Shown: positions 9,264 through 18,026 of the stretch, in pieces
Position numbering within the stretch: the stretch's first letter is position 1
How the letters are laid out: every line of letters starts with the position of its first letter
NCBI RefSeq assembly: GCF_023072615.1
Contig: NZ_JAKNRW010000020.1
Span: 1-64,000 of the forward strand
Origin: Pseudomonas violetae
GTDB lineage: Bacteria; Pseudomonadota; Gammaproteobacteria; Pseudomonadales; Pseudomonadaceae
Length of the DNA stretch: 64,000 nucleotides
Reading direction: 5' to 3'
The notes under the pieces: model-generated
What the model was told of the DNA's origin: nothing
Seen by the model: the letters and a program-made list of their open reading frames with translations, nothing else
The model's database searches: none
Made by a program: the position numbers and the translations under genes

Positions 9264-9353
9264 CTTCGCGAGCAAACCCGCTCCCACACTGGATTTTCTG
9301 TGAACACATCATTTGTGAACACCCAAGATCACAAGCGGGCTTGCTCGCGAAGA
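9264..9353. repeat. REPIN: two inverted REP half-sites
   Basis: TTCGCGAGCAAACCCGCTCC at about 9265-9284 is facing its inverse, CAAGCGGGCTTGCTCGCGAA, at 9332-9351, with about 47 bases between. This is the normal REP doublet (REPIN/BIME) arrangement, placed between two convergent genes, where it could end both transcripts. Confidence 0.85.
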
Positions 9354-9367
9354 ACGCGCCTCAGTCT

Positions 9368-10609
9368 TCAATCTTTGCTCTGTAACCACTCCACCATCCC
9401 CAACCCCGCCGCGCGGCCACTGGCGAAACACCCCGTCAGCAGGTAGCCGCCAGTCGGTGCCTCCCAGTCCAGCATCTCACCGGCGCAAAACACCCCTGGG
9501 AGTTGCTTGAGCATCAGTCGCTCATCCAGCGCTTCGAACCGCACGCCACCCGCGCTGCTGATAGCCTCGTCCAGCGGGCGAGTTTTCACCAGGAGCAAAG
9601 GCAACGCCTTGATCGCTTTGGCCAGTCGCGCGGTATCCGCAAAATCCGCCGCCGCAACCCGCTCTCGCAGTAACGCTGCTTTCACCCCATCGATCCCCAA
9701 CTGACTGTGCAGGTGCTTGGACATGGAGCGCGAGCCGCGAGGTTTATCCAATGCAGCCTGAATTTTATCCACAGGCCGGCCCGGCAGCAGATCGATATGC
9801 ACAGTGGCAGCCCCGTGCTGATTGATGGCCTGGCGAATGGGTGCCGAGAGGGCATAGATCAAGCTGCCTTCAATTCCGGTCGCGGTGATCACACATTCGC
9901 CCAAGCGCGGTACGTCGTCATCCAGGCCGATGGCGATGTTTTTCAGCGGGGCACCCGCGAATTTGCTGACCATCAAATCGCTCCAGGCATGCACCTCGAA
10001 GCCGCAATTGCTCGGTTGCAAGGGCGCCAGTTCCACTCCGCTCTGCTCCAGGGGCAGCATCCAGGCGCCGTCCGAACCGAGCCTCGACCAACTGCCACCG
10101 CCCAAAGCCAGCAGCGTAGCGTCGGGCCTGATGGTTTTTTCGCCTTCGGAACTGTCGATGCGCGATCCACCCAGCGCGTCCCAACCGAGCCAGCGGTGGC
10201 GGGTGTGGATAACTACGCCGGCCTCGCGCAGGCGTTTGAGCCAGGCCCGCAGCAGCGGGGCGGCTTTCATGTCGGTGGGAAACACACGGCCGGAACTGCC
10301 GACAAAGGTCTCGATGCCCAAGTCATGTATCCATTGGCACAGCGCGTCGGCGCCAAATGAGCGCAGCAGTGGCGCGATCTGCGGTGCGCGTTCGCCGTAG
10401 CGCGAAAGAAAGGCCGGATAGGCTTCGGAATGGGTGATGTTCATGCCACCGACCCCGGCCAGCAGGAATTTTCGCCCCACCGACGGCATGCCGTCGTACA
10501 GGTCGACCTTGCAACCGGCCCGGCTCAACACTTCGGCGGCCATCAAGCCGGCGGGGCCGCCGCCGATGATGGCGACTTGAGGGGGGAGGGTGGTCGAGGG
10601 TTGGGTCAT
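9368..10609 (-). CDS. NAD(P)/FAD-dependent oxidoreductase, YhiN/BaiN (HI0933) family
   Basis: The 413-residue flavoprotein has the FAD-binding Rossmann motif IIGGGPAGLMAAEVLSRAG at residues ~13-31, LLAGVGGMNITHSE, and a C-terminal dinucleotide segment GVFCAGEMLDWEAPTGGY. These match the TIGR03862-type flavoproteins related to BaiN. The physiological substrate is unknown in pseudomonads. I placed the start at MTQPSTTLPPQ (10609); the extra 40 residues possible upstream are Arg-rich and show no homology. A second ATG lies just before it (10612). Confidence 0.85.
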   Translation of the reverse strand: MTQPSTTLPPQVAIIGGGPAGLMAAEVLSRAGCKVDLYDGMPSVGRKFLLAGVGGMNITHSEAYPAFLSRYGERAPQIAPLLRSFGADALCQWIHDLGIETFVGSSGRVFPTDMKAAPLLRAWLKRLREAGVVIHTRHRWLGWDALGGSRIDSSEGEKTIRPDATLLALGGGSWSRLGSDGAWMLPLEQSGVELAPLQPSNCGFEVHAWSDLMVSKFAGAPLKNIAIGLDDDVPRLGECVITATGIEGSLIYALSAPIRQAINQHGAATVHIDLLPGRPVDKIQAALDKPRGSRSMSKHLHSQLGIDGVKAALLRERVAAADFADTARLAKAIKALPLLLVKTRPLDEAISSAGGVRFEALDERLMLKQLPGVFCAGEMLDWEAPTGGYLLTGCFASGRAAGLGMVEWLQSKD

Positions 10610-10909
10610 CATCAACGCTGCGCAGTGGCGGAGTAGGGCGGGCATTCTACCAGCCCGATACAATCTCTTGTGGGCGCGGGCTTGGTCCGGGCGGCGTTCC
10701 GACGAAAGCGGTGGGTCAGTCACCATCATTGTCGAATGTTAAATTGCCTTCGCGAGCAAGCCCGCCCCTACAGGCGATTTATTGTGTGTCCGAGAGCTGG
10801 TCAAAAAACAACCAGTGCTTTGCACGCCATAGCCAGTATGGCCTGCAGCGCCTTTCACTCAGGTTATCCACAGGCAGTTCCACAGGCATTGTGGGTAACC
10901 AGCCACAAC
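10610..10909. other. Intergenic region with REP sequence
   Basis: A REP half-site, TTCGCGAGCAAGCCCGCCCC TACAG, lies at 10749-10773. A degenerate partner (GTGGGCGCGGGCTTGGTCCG) lies about 80 bases before it, at 10671-10690. The rest, including TTATCCACAGG near 10864, has no credible gene. Both neighbours are on the minus strand, so the promoter of the flavoprotein gene is within this stretch. Confidence 0.6.
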
Positions 10910-11830
10910 TCAGTGACAACCTGATGACTGCCAGACACGCTGGGCGCTGTGATGCAAAATCCCGTGGCGCCGCGCCAGGGCCTTGCGGTCTTTGCTGTAG
11001 CCCCCACCAATGACGCCGACCACGGGAATGTCCCGGCCCAGGCAGTGGCGCATCACGCTTTCGTCGCGGGCTGCGACGCCTTCGTCGGTCAGCTTGAGGT
11101 AACCGAGGGCGTCATCCTTGTGCACATCGACCCCCGCGTCATACAGCACCAGATCCGGCTGATAGAGCGGCAGCAGATAATTGAGCGCATCGTCCACGAC
11201 CTTCAGGTAAGCGGAATCGCCCATGCCCATCGGCAATGGAATATCCCAGTCACTTTCGGCTTTGCGTGCAGGAAAATTCTTTTCGCAGTGCAGGGAAACA
11301 GTCACCGCGTCCGGGGTGTTGTACAGAATTCGTGCAGTCCCGTCGCCCTGGTGCACGTCGCAATCGAAGATCAGTACCCGATTCACCCGGCCGCTCTCCA
11401 GCAGATAACGGCTGATGACCGCCAAATCGTTAAAAATGCAGAATCCGGCCGGATAATCGTAATGCGCATGGTGGGTGCCACCTGCCAGGTGACAGGCGAG
11501 TCCGTGTTCCAGCGCCTGCTCCGCCGCCAGCAGCGAGCCACCAACCGCCCGCACGGTGCGTCGGGCCAGGGCTTCGCTCCATGGCAGACCCAGGCGGCGC
11601 TGGTCTTCGCGGGACAACTCGCCGCCCATGTAGCGTGCGATATAACCGGGGTCATGTGCCAGGGCGAGAATCTCTGGCGGGCAAAGTTGCGGGCGCAACA
11701 GGTCGGTGTCCCGGGTGAGGCCGCTGTCCACCAGGTGGTCGCGCAGCAGGCGGAACTTGTCCATGGGGAAGCGGTGGTCCGCCGGGAAGTCGGGACTGTA
11801 GTCTTCGTGGTAGATCAACGGCAGCGGCAT
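10910..11830 (-). CDS. Histone deacetylase family (class II-like) deacetylase
   Basis: The 306-residue protein has the zinc-dependent deacetylase core: the His pair in GGTHHAHYDYPAGFCIFND, the metal site DCDVHQGDGTA, Asp in YDAGVDVHKDD and the late motif VIGGGYSKD. Its length and start (MPLPLIYHEDYSPDFPADHRF) fit bacterial HDAC-like amidohydrolases that remove acyl groups from lysine, polyamines or related amides. The true substrate is unknown. The gene is divergent from the GNAT acetyltransferase gene; about 84 bases separate the two starts, so both may share a promoter region. Confidence 0.9.
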   Translation of the reverse strand: MPLPLIYHEDYSPDFPADHRFPMDKFRLLRDHLVDSGLTRDTDLLRPQLCPPEILALAHDPGYIARYMGGELSREDQRRLGLPWSEALARRTVRAVGGSLLAAEQALEHGLACHLAGGTHHAHYDYPAGFCIFNDLAVISRYLLESGRVNRVLIFDCDVHQGDGTARILYNTPDAVTVSLHCEKNFPARKAESDWDIPLPMGMGDSAYLKVVDDALNYLLPLYQPDLVLYDAGVDVHKDDALGYLKLTDEGVAARDESVMRHCLGRDIPVVGVIGGGYSKDRKALARRHGILHHSAQRVWQSSGCH

Positions 11831-11914
11831 GGCAGTTTTATCTGGAAGGAACGCAGGAAAGAATCAAGGATCCTACCAGCGATCTAGACTTGCGACATGG
11901 AAAGGGGGAGCACG

Positions 11915-12484
11915 ATGGAGCCGATACTGGAACTCGAGAGCGCGCGACTGTTGTTGCGACAATGGAGCGACGCGGATTTGCCTGAGTTTTCGGCCATGTG
12001 CGCCGATCCGCAGGTGATGCGCTATTTTCCGGCGCCGTTGAGCCGCCTGGAGAGCGCATCGTTGATTGGTCGCATTCGTGGCCACTTTGCCGAGTATGGG
12101 TTCGGTCTGTGGGCACTGCAGCGCAAGGACACCGGTGCGTTTATCGGCTTTACCGGGCTGGGGGTCGTGGGTTTCGACGCGCCTTTTACTCCGGCGGTCG
12201 AGATCGGCTGGCGCCTGGCTCGCGAGCATTGGGGGCTTGGCTATGCCAGCGAAGCGGCCTGGACCGCTCTGCGCTGCGGCTTTGATCGCCTTGGGCTGAA
12301 CGAGGTGGTGGCGTTTACCGCGCAATCCAATCTGCCGTCGGAGAAAGTCATGCAAGCCATTGGAATGCACCATGATTCAGCCGATGACTTCGATCATCCC
12401 AAGCTCGCGGCCGGTCATCCGCTGCGGCACCATGTGTTGTATCGCATCAGCCGTGAACAATGGCTACAAACCCTGCATGGCTAA
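11915..12484 (+). CDS. GNAT family N-acetyltransferase (RimJ/RimL-like)
   Basis: The 189-residue protein has the order ESARLLLRQWSDADLPEF (strand 1), EIGWRLAREHWGLGYASEAA (acetyl-CoA binding loop, Arg-x-x-Trp-Gly-x-Gly-Tyr-Ala) and NLPSEKVMQAIGMHH, typical of Acetyltransf_3 proteins that acetylate protein N-termini or small amines. The ATG at 11915 is preferred because AAAGGGGGAG lies 5 bases upstream; an ATG at 11897 precedes that site. Confidence 0.87.
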   Translation: MEPILELESARLLLRQWSDADLPEFSAMCADPQVMRYFPAPLSRLESASLIGRIRGHFAEYGFGLWALQRKDTGAFIGFTGLGVVGFDAPFTPAVEIGWRLAREHWGLGYASEAAWTALRCGFDRLGLNEVVAFTAQSNLPSEKVMQAIGMHHDSADDFDHPKLAAGHPLRHHVLYRISREQWLQTLHG

Positions 12485-12590
12485 GCCGGCGCGGACGTTT
12501 ACAATGGCTCCCATGATGGCGCTGGCCAGAAATTGAATTGATCGTTGCAGCCAAGACTGCGCGGCATTGTGTTGTGTTAGGAGAGTCTGA

Positions 12591-13460
12591 ATGAGCCAAG
12601 TGTTGGATGATCTGGTCGATCTGTTGACCCTGGAACCGATCGAAGAAAACCTGTTTCGCGGCCGCAGCCAGGATTTGGGTTTTCGCCAGTTGTTCGGCGG
12701 CCAGGTCATCGGTCAGTCCCTTTCGGCAGCCAGTCAGACAGTGGAAGAGGCGCGCCATGTGCACTCGATGCACGGTTACTTCCTGCGTCCGGGCGACTCT
12801 GCGTTGCCGGTGGTGTATCAGGTCGATCGAGTGCGCGATGGCGGCAGCTTCAGCACCCGTCGAGTGACGGCTATCCAGAAGGGCAATCCGATCTTCACCT
12901 GCAGCGCGTCCTTCCAGTACGACGAAAAGGGCTTCGAGCATCAGGCACAAATGCCGGTCGTGGTCGGCCCGGAAAACCTGCCATCGGAGCTCGAACTCGC
13001 CCAACAGCGCGCTCATCTGATTCCGGAACAGATGCGCGAAAAATTACTGTGCCCGAAGCCGATCGAATTCCGCCCGGTCACCGCGATCGATCCCTACAAC
13101 CCGCAACCGTCAGAGCCCATCAAGTACGTCTGGTTTCGCGCCGACGGTGCCTTGGCGGACACTCCGGCGCTGCATAAATACCTGCTCGCCTACGCCTCGG
13201 ATTTCGGCTTGTTGACCACCTCGATGCAGCCCCATGGCAAGTCGGTGTGGCATCAGGACATGCAGGTGGCCAGCCTTGATCACGCACTGTGGTTCCACGC
13301 GGATCTGCGTGCCGATGACTGGCTGCTTTACGCGATGGACAGCCCATGGGCGGGTAATTCCCGTGGTTTTACCCGGGGCAGCGTGTTCAATCGCGCCGGG
13401 CAACTGGTGGCTTCGGTCACCCAGGAAGGCCTGATCCGACACCGCAAGGACTGGGCATGA
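12591..13460 (+). CDS. tesB: Acyl-CoA thioesterase II TesB
   Basis: The 289-residue double hot-dog protein matches TesB along its length: FRGRSQDLGFRQLFGGQVIG near the N-terminus, HSMHGYFLRPGD, the second hot-dog segment SLDHALWFHADLRADDW (catalytic Asp) and SRGFTRGSVF with VTQEGLIR (Thr/Gln). It hydrolyses medium- and long-chain acyl-CoA esters in the cytosol. A good ribosome binding site (TAGGAGAGTCTGA) precedes the ATG. Its stop overlaps the HAD phosphatase start by four bases (ATGA), so the two are translationally coupled. Confidence 0.93.
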   Translation: MSQVLDDLVDLLTLEPIEENLFRGRSQDLGFRQLFGGQVIGQSLSAASQTVEEARHVHSMHGYFLRPGDSALPVVYQVDRVRDGGSFSTRRVTAIQKGNPIFTCSASFQYDEKGFEHQAQMPVVVGPENLPSELELAQQRAHLIPEQMREKLLCPKPIEFRPVTAIDPYNPQPSEPIKYVWFRADGALADTPALHKYLLAYASDFGLLTTSMQPHGKSVWHQDMQVASLDHALWFHADLRADDWLLYAMDSPWAGNSRGFTRGSVFNRAGQLVASVTQEGLIRHRKDWA

Positions 13461-14050
13461 GCCTGGCGGAGGTGCGGCACTGGGTGTTCGACATGGACGG
13501 CACCCTGACGGTGGCGGTGCATGACTTCGCGGCTATTCGTGCGACGTTGGCCATCCCCGCCGAGGACGATATCCTGATTCATCTCGCAGCGCTGCCGGCC
13601 CCTGAGGCCGCGGCCAAGCACGCGTGGTTGCTGGAGCACGAGCGCGACCTGGCGCTGGGCTCGAAACCGGCGCCGGGTGCCGTGGAGCTGGTGCGTGAGC
13701 TGGCCGGACGTGGTTATCGCCTGGGCATCTTGACGCGCAATGCCCGCGAACTGGCGCACGTCACGCTGGAGGCGATCGGCCTGGCGGACTGCTTTGCGGT
13801 CGAGGATGTGCTGGGGCGCGACGAAGCGCCGCCGAAACCCCATCCAGGTGGCTTGCTGAAACTGGCCGATGCTTGGAACGTTCCGCCGAGCGAGATGGTG
13901 ATGGTCGGGGATTACCGTTTTGACCTGGATTGCGGGAGAGCGGCTGGAGCGCGGACGGTACTGGTGAACTTGCCGGATAACCCGTGGCCGGAGTTGACCG
14001 ATTGGCATGCGGTGGATTGTGTGGCGTTGCGGGGCATGCTGTCGGCTTGA
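13457..14050 (+). CDS. HAD family hydrolase (phosphoglycolate phosphatase-like)
   Basis: The 197-residue protein has HAD motif I FDMDGTLT (residues ~11-18), motif II ILTRNARE, motif III Lys in PPKPHPGGLL and motif IV MVGDYRFDLDCG. It is a small-molecule phosphatase with a short alpha-helical cap. The start overlaps the end of tesB. The substrate is unknown. Confidence 0.87.
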   Translation: MSLAEVRHWVFDMDGTLTVAVHDFAAIRATLAIPAEDDILIHLAALPAPEAAAKHAWLLEHERDLALGSKPAPGAVELVRELAGRGYRLGILTRNARELAHVTLEAIGLADCFAVEDVLGRDEAPPKPHPGGLLKLADAWNVPPSEMVMVGDYRFDLDCGRAAGARTVLVNLPDNPWPELTDWHAVDCVALRGMLSA

Positions 14051-14076
14051 GGGACCCATTGCCAGGCACCAAACGC

Positions 14077-15036
14077 CTACTGCCCAAACAACTCCCTGCG
14101 CCCCTCAGGTGAGGTGAACATCCCATCCCCATCGTGCCCGACGCCGGGCACCTCGATCATCTGCTGGTTCAGCCCCTGGGGATGGTCGCGCTTCAAATAG
14201 TCGAAATAATTGCGCCCGCGCGCCAACCGATTTGCACCTTGGGCTTTCGCTTCGCAGCTTTTATCCAGGGCTGGATGATTTGGATCGATATCCTGTTGGC
14301 CCAGCAGATAAACGATGTCGCGCTTGACGTAATTGGCCTCCAGGGTTGCTGGCGTCTGCGCTTGTGCATATGCGGGCAGGTCCGCCAGCCCGTATTTCCA
14401 GCGATTGTAATCCGGACAGCCGGCGTGGCTGAACGCCACCGGCCGGCGCTCATCGAAATAGGCGTAGGAAGATGGGTTGGCAATCACATAGCGCACCCGA
14501 ACGCCTGCGGCTTGAAGTTCAGGTTGATCATGACCCAGCAGCGCATAACGCTGGACCACCTGCGCCCCGCCAGAATGTCCGGCGATCACGACTTCCTTGA
14601 GCGCCGGAAACTGTTGCCGGTCAGCAAACCGGCCGATGATCTGGTCCAGTGCACCGTACGAACTGAGGGCAAAAGGCGCTGTGGATAATCCACCGGCCAT
14701 CCATTCATTGCCCTGCCAACGCAAAACCGTGTCGGGCAATGGATGGCGCGCGAGGTCGGTTTCATTGAGGAATTGCGGGGCGATCACCAGTGTGGTCGAC
14801 ACCTGTCCTGCCTGTTCGGCCGCGCGTTCAGCGGTTTGGCGGTAGGTTTCGGCGTTGCGCAGGCGGCCGTGGATGATGATCAGTACCCGTTCGATGGTCG
14901 CCGGTGCCGAGCCGATACCGACAGCCATTTCACCTTCCTTCAACAACAGGCGACCGGGGCTGATCTCCTCCACAGCGTGTTCGGCAGCTTGGGTGCTGGC
15001 GCAGGTGATCAACAGGAACAGCCACCACTTGTTCAT
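14077..15036 (-). CDS. Secreted alpha/beta hydrolase
   Basis: The 319-residue protein has a signal peptide (MNKWWLFLLITCASTQAAEH) and an alpha/beta hydrolase core with nucleophile elbow VVIAGHSGGAQVVQRYA (Ser in GHSGG), an N-terminal RVLIIIHGR oxyanion segment and a late GVGHDGDGMF carrying the probable catalytic His. It is likely periplasmic; the substrate is unknown. It starts directly after the stop of the YpfJ gene at 15037, so the two form an operon. Confidence 0.82.
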   Translation of the reverse strand: MNKWWLFLLITCASTQAAEHAVEEISPGRLLLKEGEMAVGIGSAPATIERVLIIIHGRLRNAETYRQTAERAAEQAGQVSTTLVIAPQFLNETDLARHPLPDTVLRWQGNEWMAGGLSTAPFALSSYGALDQIIGRFADRQQFPALKEVVIAGHSGGAQVVQRYALLGHDQPELQAAGVRVRYVIANPSSYAYFDERRPVAFSHAGCPDYNRWKYGLADLPAYAQAQTPATLEANYVKRDIVYLLGQQDIDPNHPALDKSCEAKAQGANRLARGRNYFDYLKRDHPQGLNQQMIEVPGVGHDGDGMFTSPEGRRELFGQ

Positions 15037-15930
15037 CTACAGGTTTTTCGCAGCGAAGGTGTCGCACTGGCTGATCTGGCCCTGAGCGAACCCGGTCTTG
15101 AACCAGCGTACCCGTTGTGCCGACGTGCCATGGGTAAACGAGTCCGGAACCACGCGACCCTGACCGCGCTGTTGCAGGCGATCGTCGCCGATGGCGTTGG
15201 CGGCATTCAGGGCTTCTTCGATGTCACCGGGTTCAAGCCAATTCAGGCGTTGCTGTGCATTATTGGCCCAGACACCGGCCAGGCAATCGGCCTGAAGTTC
15301 CTGACGGACCAGCAAGCCGCCATCGCCTTCCATTTGGCGACCTTGTTGGCGAGCAGCCTGGATTTTTGCCGAGACGCCGAGCAGCGTCTGCACGTGGTGG
15401 CCAACCTCGTGAGCGATCACGTAGGCCTGCGCAAAATCACCGGCTGCGGAAAAACGCTGCGCCATTTCCTGGAAGAAGCTGGTGTCCAGGTAGACCTTCT
15501 GGTCCGCCGGGCAATAGAACGGGCCGGTGGCCGAGGTGGCCATCCCGCAGGCGGAGTTGACTCTGCCGCTGAACATCACCAAGGTCGGATCCTTATACTG
15601 CCGGCCGGCCTGCTGGAATATCTGGCCCCAAGTGTCTTCGGTGTCACCGAGGATCGAGCGCACGAACTCGGCGCTTTCGTCATTGGCCGGTGGCGCCTTG
15701 CGGCTCTGCTGGGTGGTGGGCGCCGACTGTTCGCTCATCTGCCCGGTCAGTTGCCCGAGAATCTGCAGCGGGTCCTGGCCGGTGATCCAGCCGATACCGA
15801 CGATCAGGATGATCGCCGTCAGGCTCAGCCCCTTGCCGCCACCAAAGCGCATCCCACCGCCACCGCCGCCGACGTCATCTCCACGGGCATCGACCACGTT
15901 GTCGCTGCGTCGACCTTTTTTCCATAGCAT
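15037..15930 (-). CDS. Neutral zinc metallopeptidase, YpfJ family (copy 1)
   Basis: The 297-residue protein begins MLWKKGRRSDNVVDARGDD, has a Gly-rich stretch, one membrane segment (residues ~36-52, LTAIILIVGIGWI) and the metallopeptidase motif HEVGHHVQ with the downstream ELQADCLAGVWA carrying the third ligand. FYCPADQKVYLDTSFFQ is the family signature. It is presumably anchored in the inner membrane with the catalytic domain in the periplasm; substrates are unknown. A paralogue lies directly upstream. Confidence 0.9.
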   Translation of the reverse strand: MLWKKGRRSDNVVDARGDDVGGGGGGMRFGGGKGLSLTAIILIVGIGWITGQDPLQILGQLTGQMSEQSAPTTQQSRKAPPANDESAEFVRSILGDTEDTWGQIFQQAGRQYKDPTLVMFSGRVNSACGMATSATGPFYCPADQKVYLDTSFFQEMAQRFSAAGDFAQAYVIAHEVGHHVQTLLGVSAKIQAARQQGRQMEGDGGLLVRQELQADCLAGVWANNAQQRLNWLEPGDIEEALNAANAIGDDRLQQRGQGRVVPDSFTHGTSAQRVRWFKTGFAQGQISQCDTFAAKNL

Positions 15931-16080
15931 GGGGGTGCCCTCTTTCCTTAATTTAATGAAAATGCGTGGTGATGAGTGTTGCTTGTGTGCAGGAGCCGCG
16001 CCAGTCCGGTCGTCTGACAGCCTTATGGCGCGGCGGTTCTATGGGAGGGGGAGATCAATTGAAACGCCGATCAACGTACA

Positions 16081-16923
16081 TCATGGTACGACGGGGCTGA
16101 AGGTGTCGCAGGTGCCGATGGTGCCTTGGGTGAAACCCTGCGTGAACCAGTGCCTGCGTTGCTCCGCCGTGCCATGGCTGAACGTCTCCGGAGTGATCGT
16201 GCCTTTTTGTGCATATTGCAGGTAGTCGTCGCCAAAGGTGGCGGCGGCGTTCAGGGCCTCCTCCACATCGCCGGGTTCCAGCCAGTCCAGGCGTTGCTGC
16301 GCATTATGCGCCCAGACGCCCGCCAGGCAGTCGGCCTGCAGTTCGCCCCGCACTTGCAGGCCATTTTCACCTTTGACTGTTTGCTGCCGGGCCAGGGCCT
16401 CATCCAGGGGTTGCGACAGGCCTAATTCGATCTGTACATGATGGCCGACCTCGTGGGCAATGATGTAGGCCTGGGCAAAATCCCCCACGACCGCATAGCG
16501 TTCGGCGATGGTTTGGAAAAAACCGGGATCGAGATAGACCTGCTTGTTCGCCGGGCAATAGAACGGTCCCCCGCCTGAGCCGACGTAACCGCAGCCGGAG
16601 CTCAAGCCATTGCCGAACAGGGTCAATATGGGTTCGGGATAGAGCTGGCCAGTTCGGGCGAAGAGTTGTTTCCAGGTGTCTTCGGTGTCGCCCAGAATGG
16701 CCTGTATGAATTGCAGTGAAGTATCGACGGCGGGTGCGGAGACCTCGACGCTGTCCTGCCTTTGCGGTGAATCCGGTGCTGGACTCCGCACCGAATACGC
16801 TCCAGCACCCGCCAGCGCGAGTACCAAGCCCGCTCCAAGCATTAGCCCTGTGGATTGACGGGCGTCCTTGCCCTCTCTTATGTCGTCGACGTTACTGCTC
16901 TGTCTTGCCTTCTTCCATAACAT
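16081..16923 (-). CDS. Neutral zinc metallopeptidase, YpfJ family (copy 2)
   Basis: The start at 16923 (MLWKKARQSSNVDDIREG) aligns with copy 1 and gives 280 residues; the longer frame to 17064 is not conserved. It keeps HEVGHHVQ, ELQADCLAGVWA and FYCPANKQVYLDPGFFQ. Many blocks are identical to copy 1 (AQAYIIAHEVGHHVQ, AQQRLDWLEPGDVEEALNAA), but the Gly-rich linker is missing. About 150 bases separate the two copies, which arose by tandem duplication. Confidence 0.88.
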   Translation of the reverse strand: MLWKKARQSSNVDDIREGKDARQSTGLMLGAGLVLALAGAGAYSVRSPAPDSPQRQDSVEVSAPAVDTSLQFIQAILGDTEDTWKQLFARTGQLYPEPILTLFGNGLSSGCGYVGSGGGPFYCPANKQVYLDPGFFQTIAERYAVVGDFAQAYIIAHEVGHHVQIELGLSQPLDEALARQQTVKGENGLQVRGELQADCLAGVWAHNAQQRLDWLEPGDVEEALNAAATFGDDYLQYAQKGTITPETFSHGTAEQRRHWFTQGFTQGTIGTCDTFSPVVP

Positions 16924-17105
16924 ATAGATGTTCCCGAGTGGATTGATAGAGGCGGGTATCGCCTCTTCTATGAATAACGCTGCTGTCGGATTGGTGTGAG
17001 GCGAATGTGTGAGCAGAGGTAAGGCCAGGGACAGGGTCAGTTCCAGATTTTGCATTCGCAGCATTGTCTTTTAGAATCGATAAAACCTTTTGCGTGGAAC
17101 GTCTC

Positions 17106-17885
17106 ATGGCCGGCAGTCAGATCGAACGAGTTTTCAGCGTGCTGGAAAGCCTTACCGGTGAACCCCAGGGCGTACCGATGCAGGTATTGGCCGAGCAGTT
17201 GGGGATTCCAAAGAGTGCCACTCACCGGCTGCTCGCCGAGCTGATTCGCTTGGGTTATGTGCGACAGAATCCGGATAATCTGCGCTATCACTTGTCGACC
17301 AAGCTGGTGGCCATGGGCTTTCGCTACCTGTCTCGCAGCGGAGGCGACATCGTCCAGCCGGTGCTGGATCGTCTGGCCGAAGAAACCGGCGAACTGGTTC
17401 GCCTGGGTGTGATCTCGGGGGAGCGGCTGACCTGGATCGCCAAATCCCAAGGCGCCCGTTCCGGCCTGCGTTACGACCCTGACATGGGCCGCGATGCCCC
17501 CCTGTTCTATACCGCCTCGGGGCATGCGTGGCTCGCGAGCCTGTCCGATGCCGAAGCTCTGTCGCGGGTCGAGCATCAGGCCGGCGATACATTACCTGCC
17601 CCGGGGCCGAATGCGCCGCGCTCCAACATTGAACTGCTGGAGCGTCTTCGCCAGGGGCGTGAACAGGGCTATGCCTGGGTTGAGGAGAGTTCGGCGGTGG
17701 GTACCTCGGCCATTGCCGCAGTGGTGCGGCATCCGCTGGACGCGCGAGTAATAGGCGTGCTGAGTATCGCCGGCCCCAGCGCTCGGTTGCCGGGTGCGCG
17801 ATTACACGAACTGGCGCCACTGCTGCTGGCGTTCACCGAAGAACTGTCGGCTGCCAGCCAGGCATCGGAGTTCTTCAATGGTTGA
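17106..17885 (+). CDS. IclR family transcriptional regulator
   Basis: The 259-residue protein has an N-terminal winged helix (MQVLAEQLGIPKSATHRLLA, residues ~19-38) and the C-terminal IclR effector-binding domain (GRDAPLFYTASGHAWLA, AVGTSAIAAVVRHP, VIGVLSIAGPSARL). IclR proteins sense small acids such as aromatic-pathway metabolites. The ATG at 17106 is chosen; the upstream frame adds 14 residues without homology. It is followed on the same strand by an EamA transporter, its probable target; it differs from what I remember of PcaR. Confidence 0.88.
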   Translation: MAGSQIERVFSVLESLTGEPQGVPMQVLAEQLGIPKSATHRLLAELIRLGYVRQNPDNLRYHLSTKLVAMGFRYLSRSGGDIVQPVLDRLAEETGELVRLGVISGERLTWIAKSQGARSGLRYDPDMGRDAPLFYTASGHAWLASLSDAEALSRVEHQAGDTLPAPGPNAPRSNIELLERLRQGREQGYAWVEESSAVGTSAIAAVVRHPLDARVIGVLSIAGPSARLPGARLHELAPLLLAFTEELSAASQASEFFNG

Positions 17886-17932
17886 TTGTTCGAGACGAGC
17901 GCAATGGCCGTGATGGAAAAACTGTACGCTGT

Positions 17933-17975
17933 TCGCACGTTTTCTCGGTCTATTCGTTTTAAAAAATGGAACAAG
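17933..17975 (+). promoter_or_regulatory. Candidate IclR operator/promoter upstream of EamA gene
   Basis: The region between the IclR gene and the transporter holds TATTCGTTTTAAAAAATGG and then GGAACAAGGTTCT, whose core GAAC-AAG-GTTC is a short inverted repeat. Its place ahead of the next gene would suit autoregulation or target control by the IclR protein. This is inference only. Confidence 0.25.
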
Positions 17976-18026
17976 GTTCTAGAATATTGATCCGTTGGCT
18001 TGTTATTCCTTTCAGAGCGTACCGCC

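Noticed and set aside
7950..9287. 445-residue open frame antisense to rhlE
   Set aside because: It mirrors the DEAD-box helicase codons; the product is His/Gln/Arg rich and matches no family.
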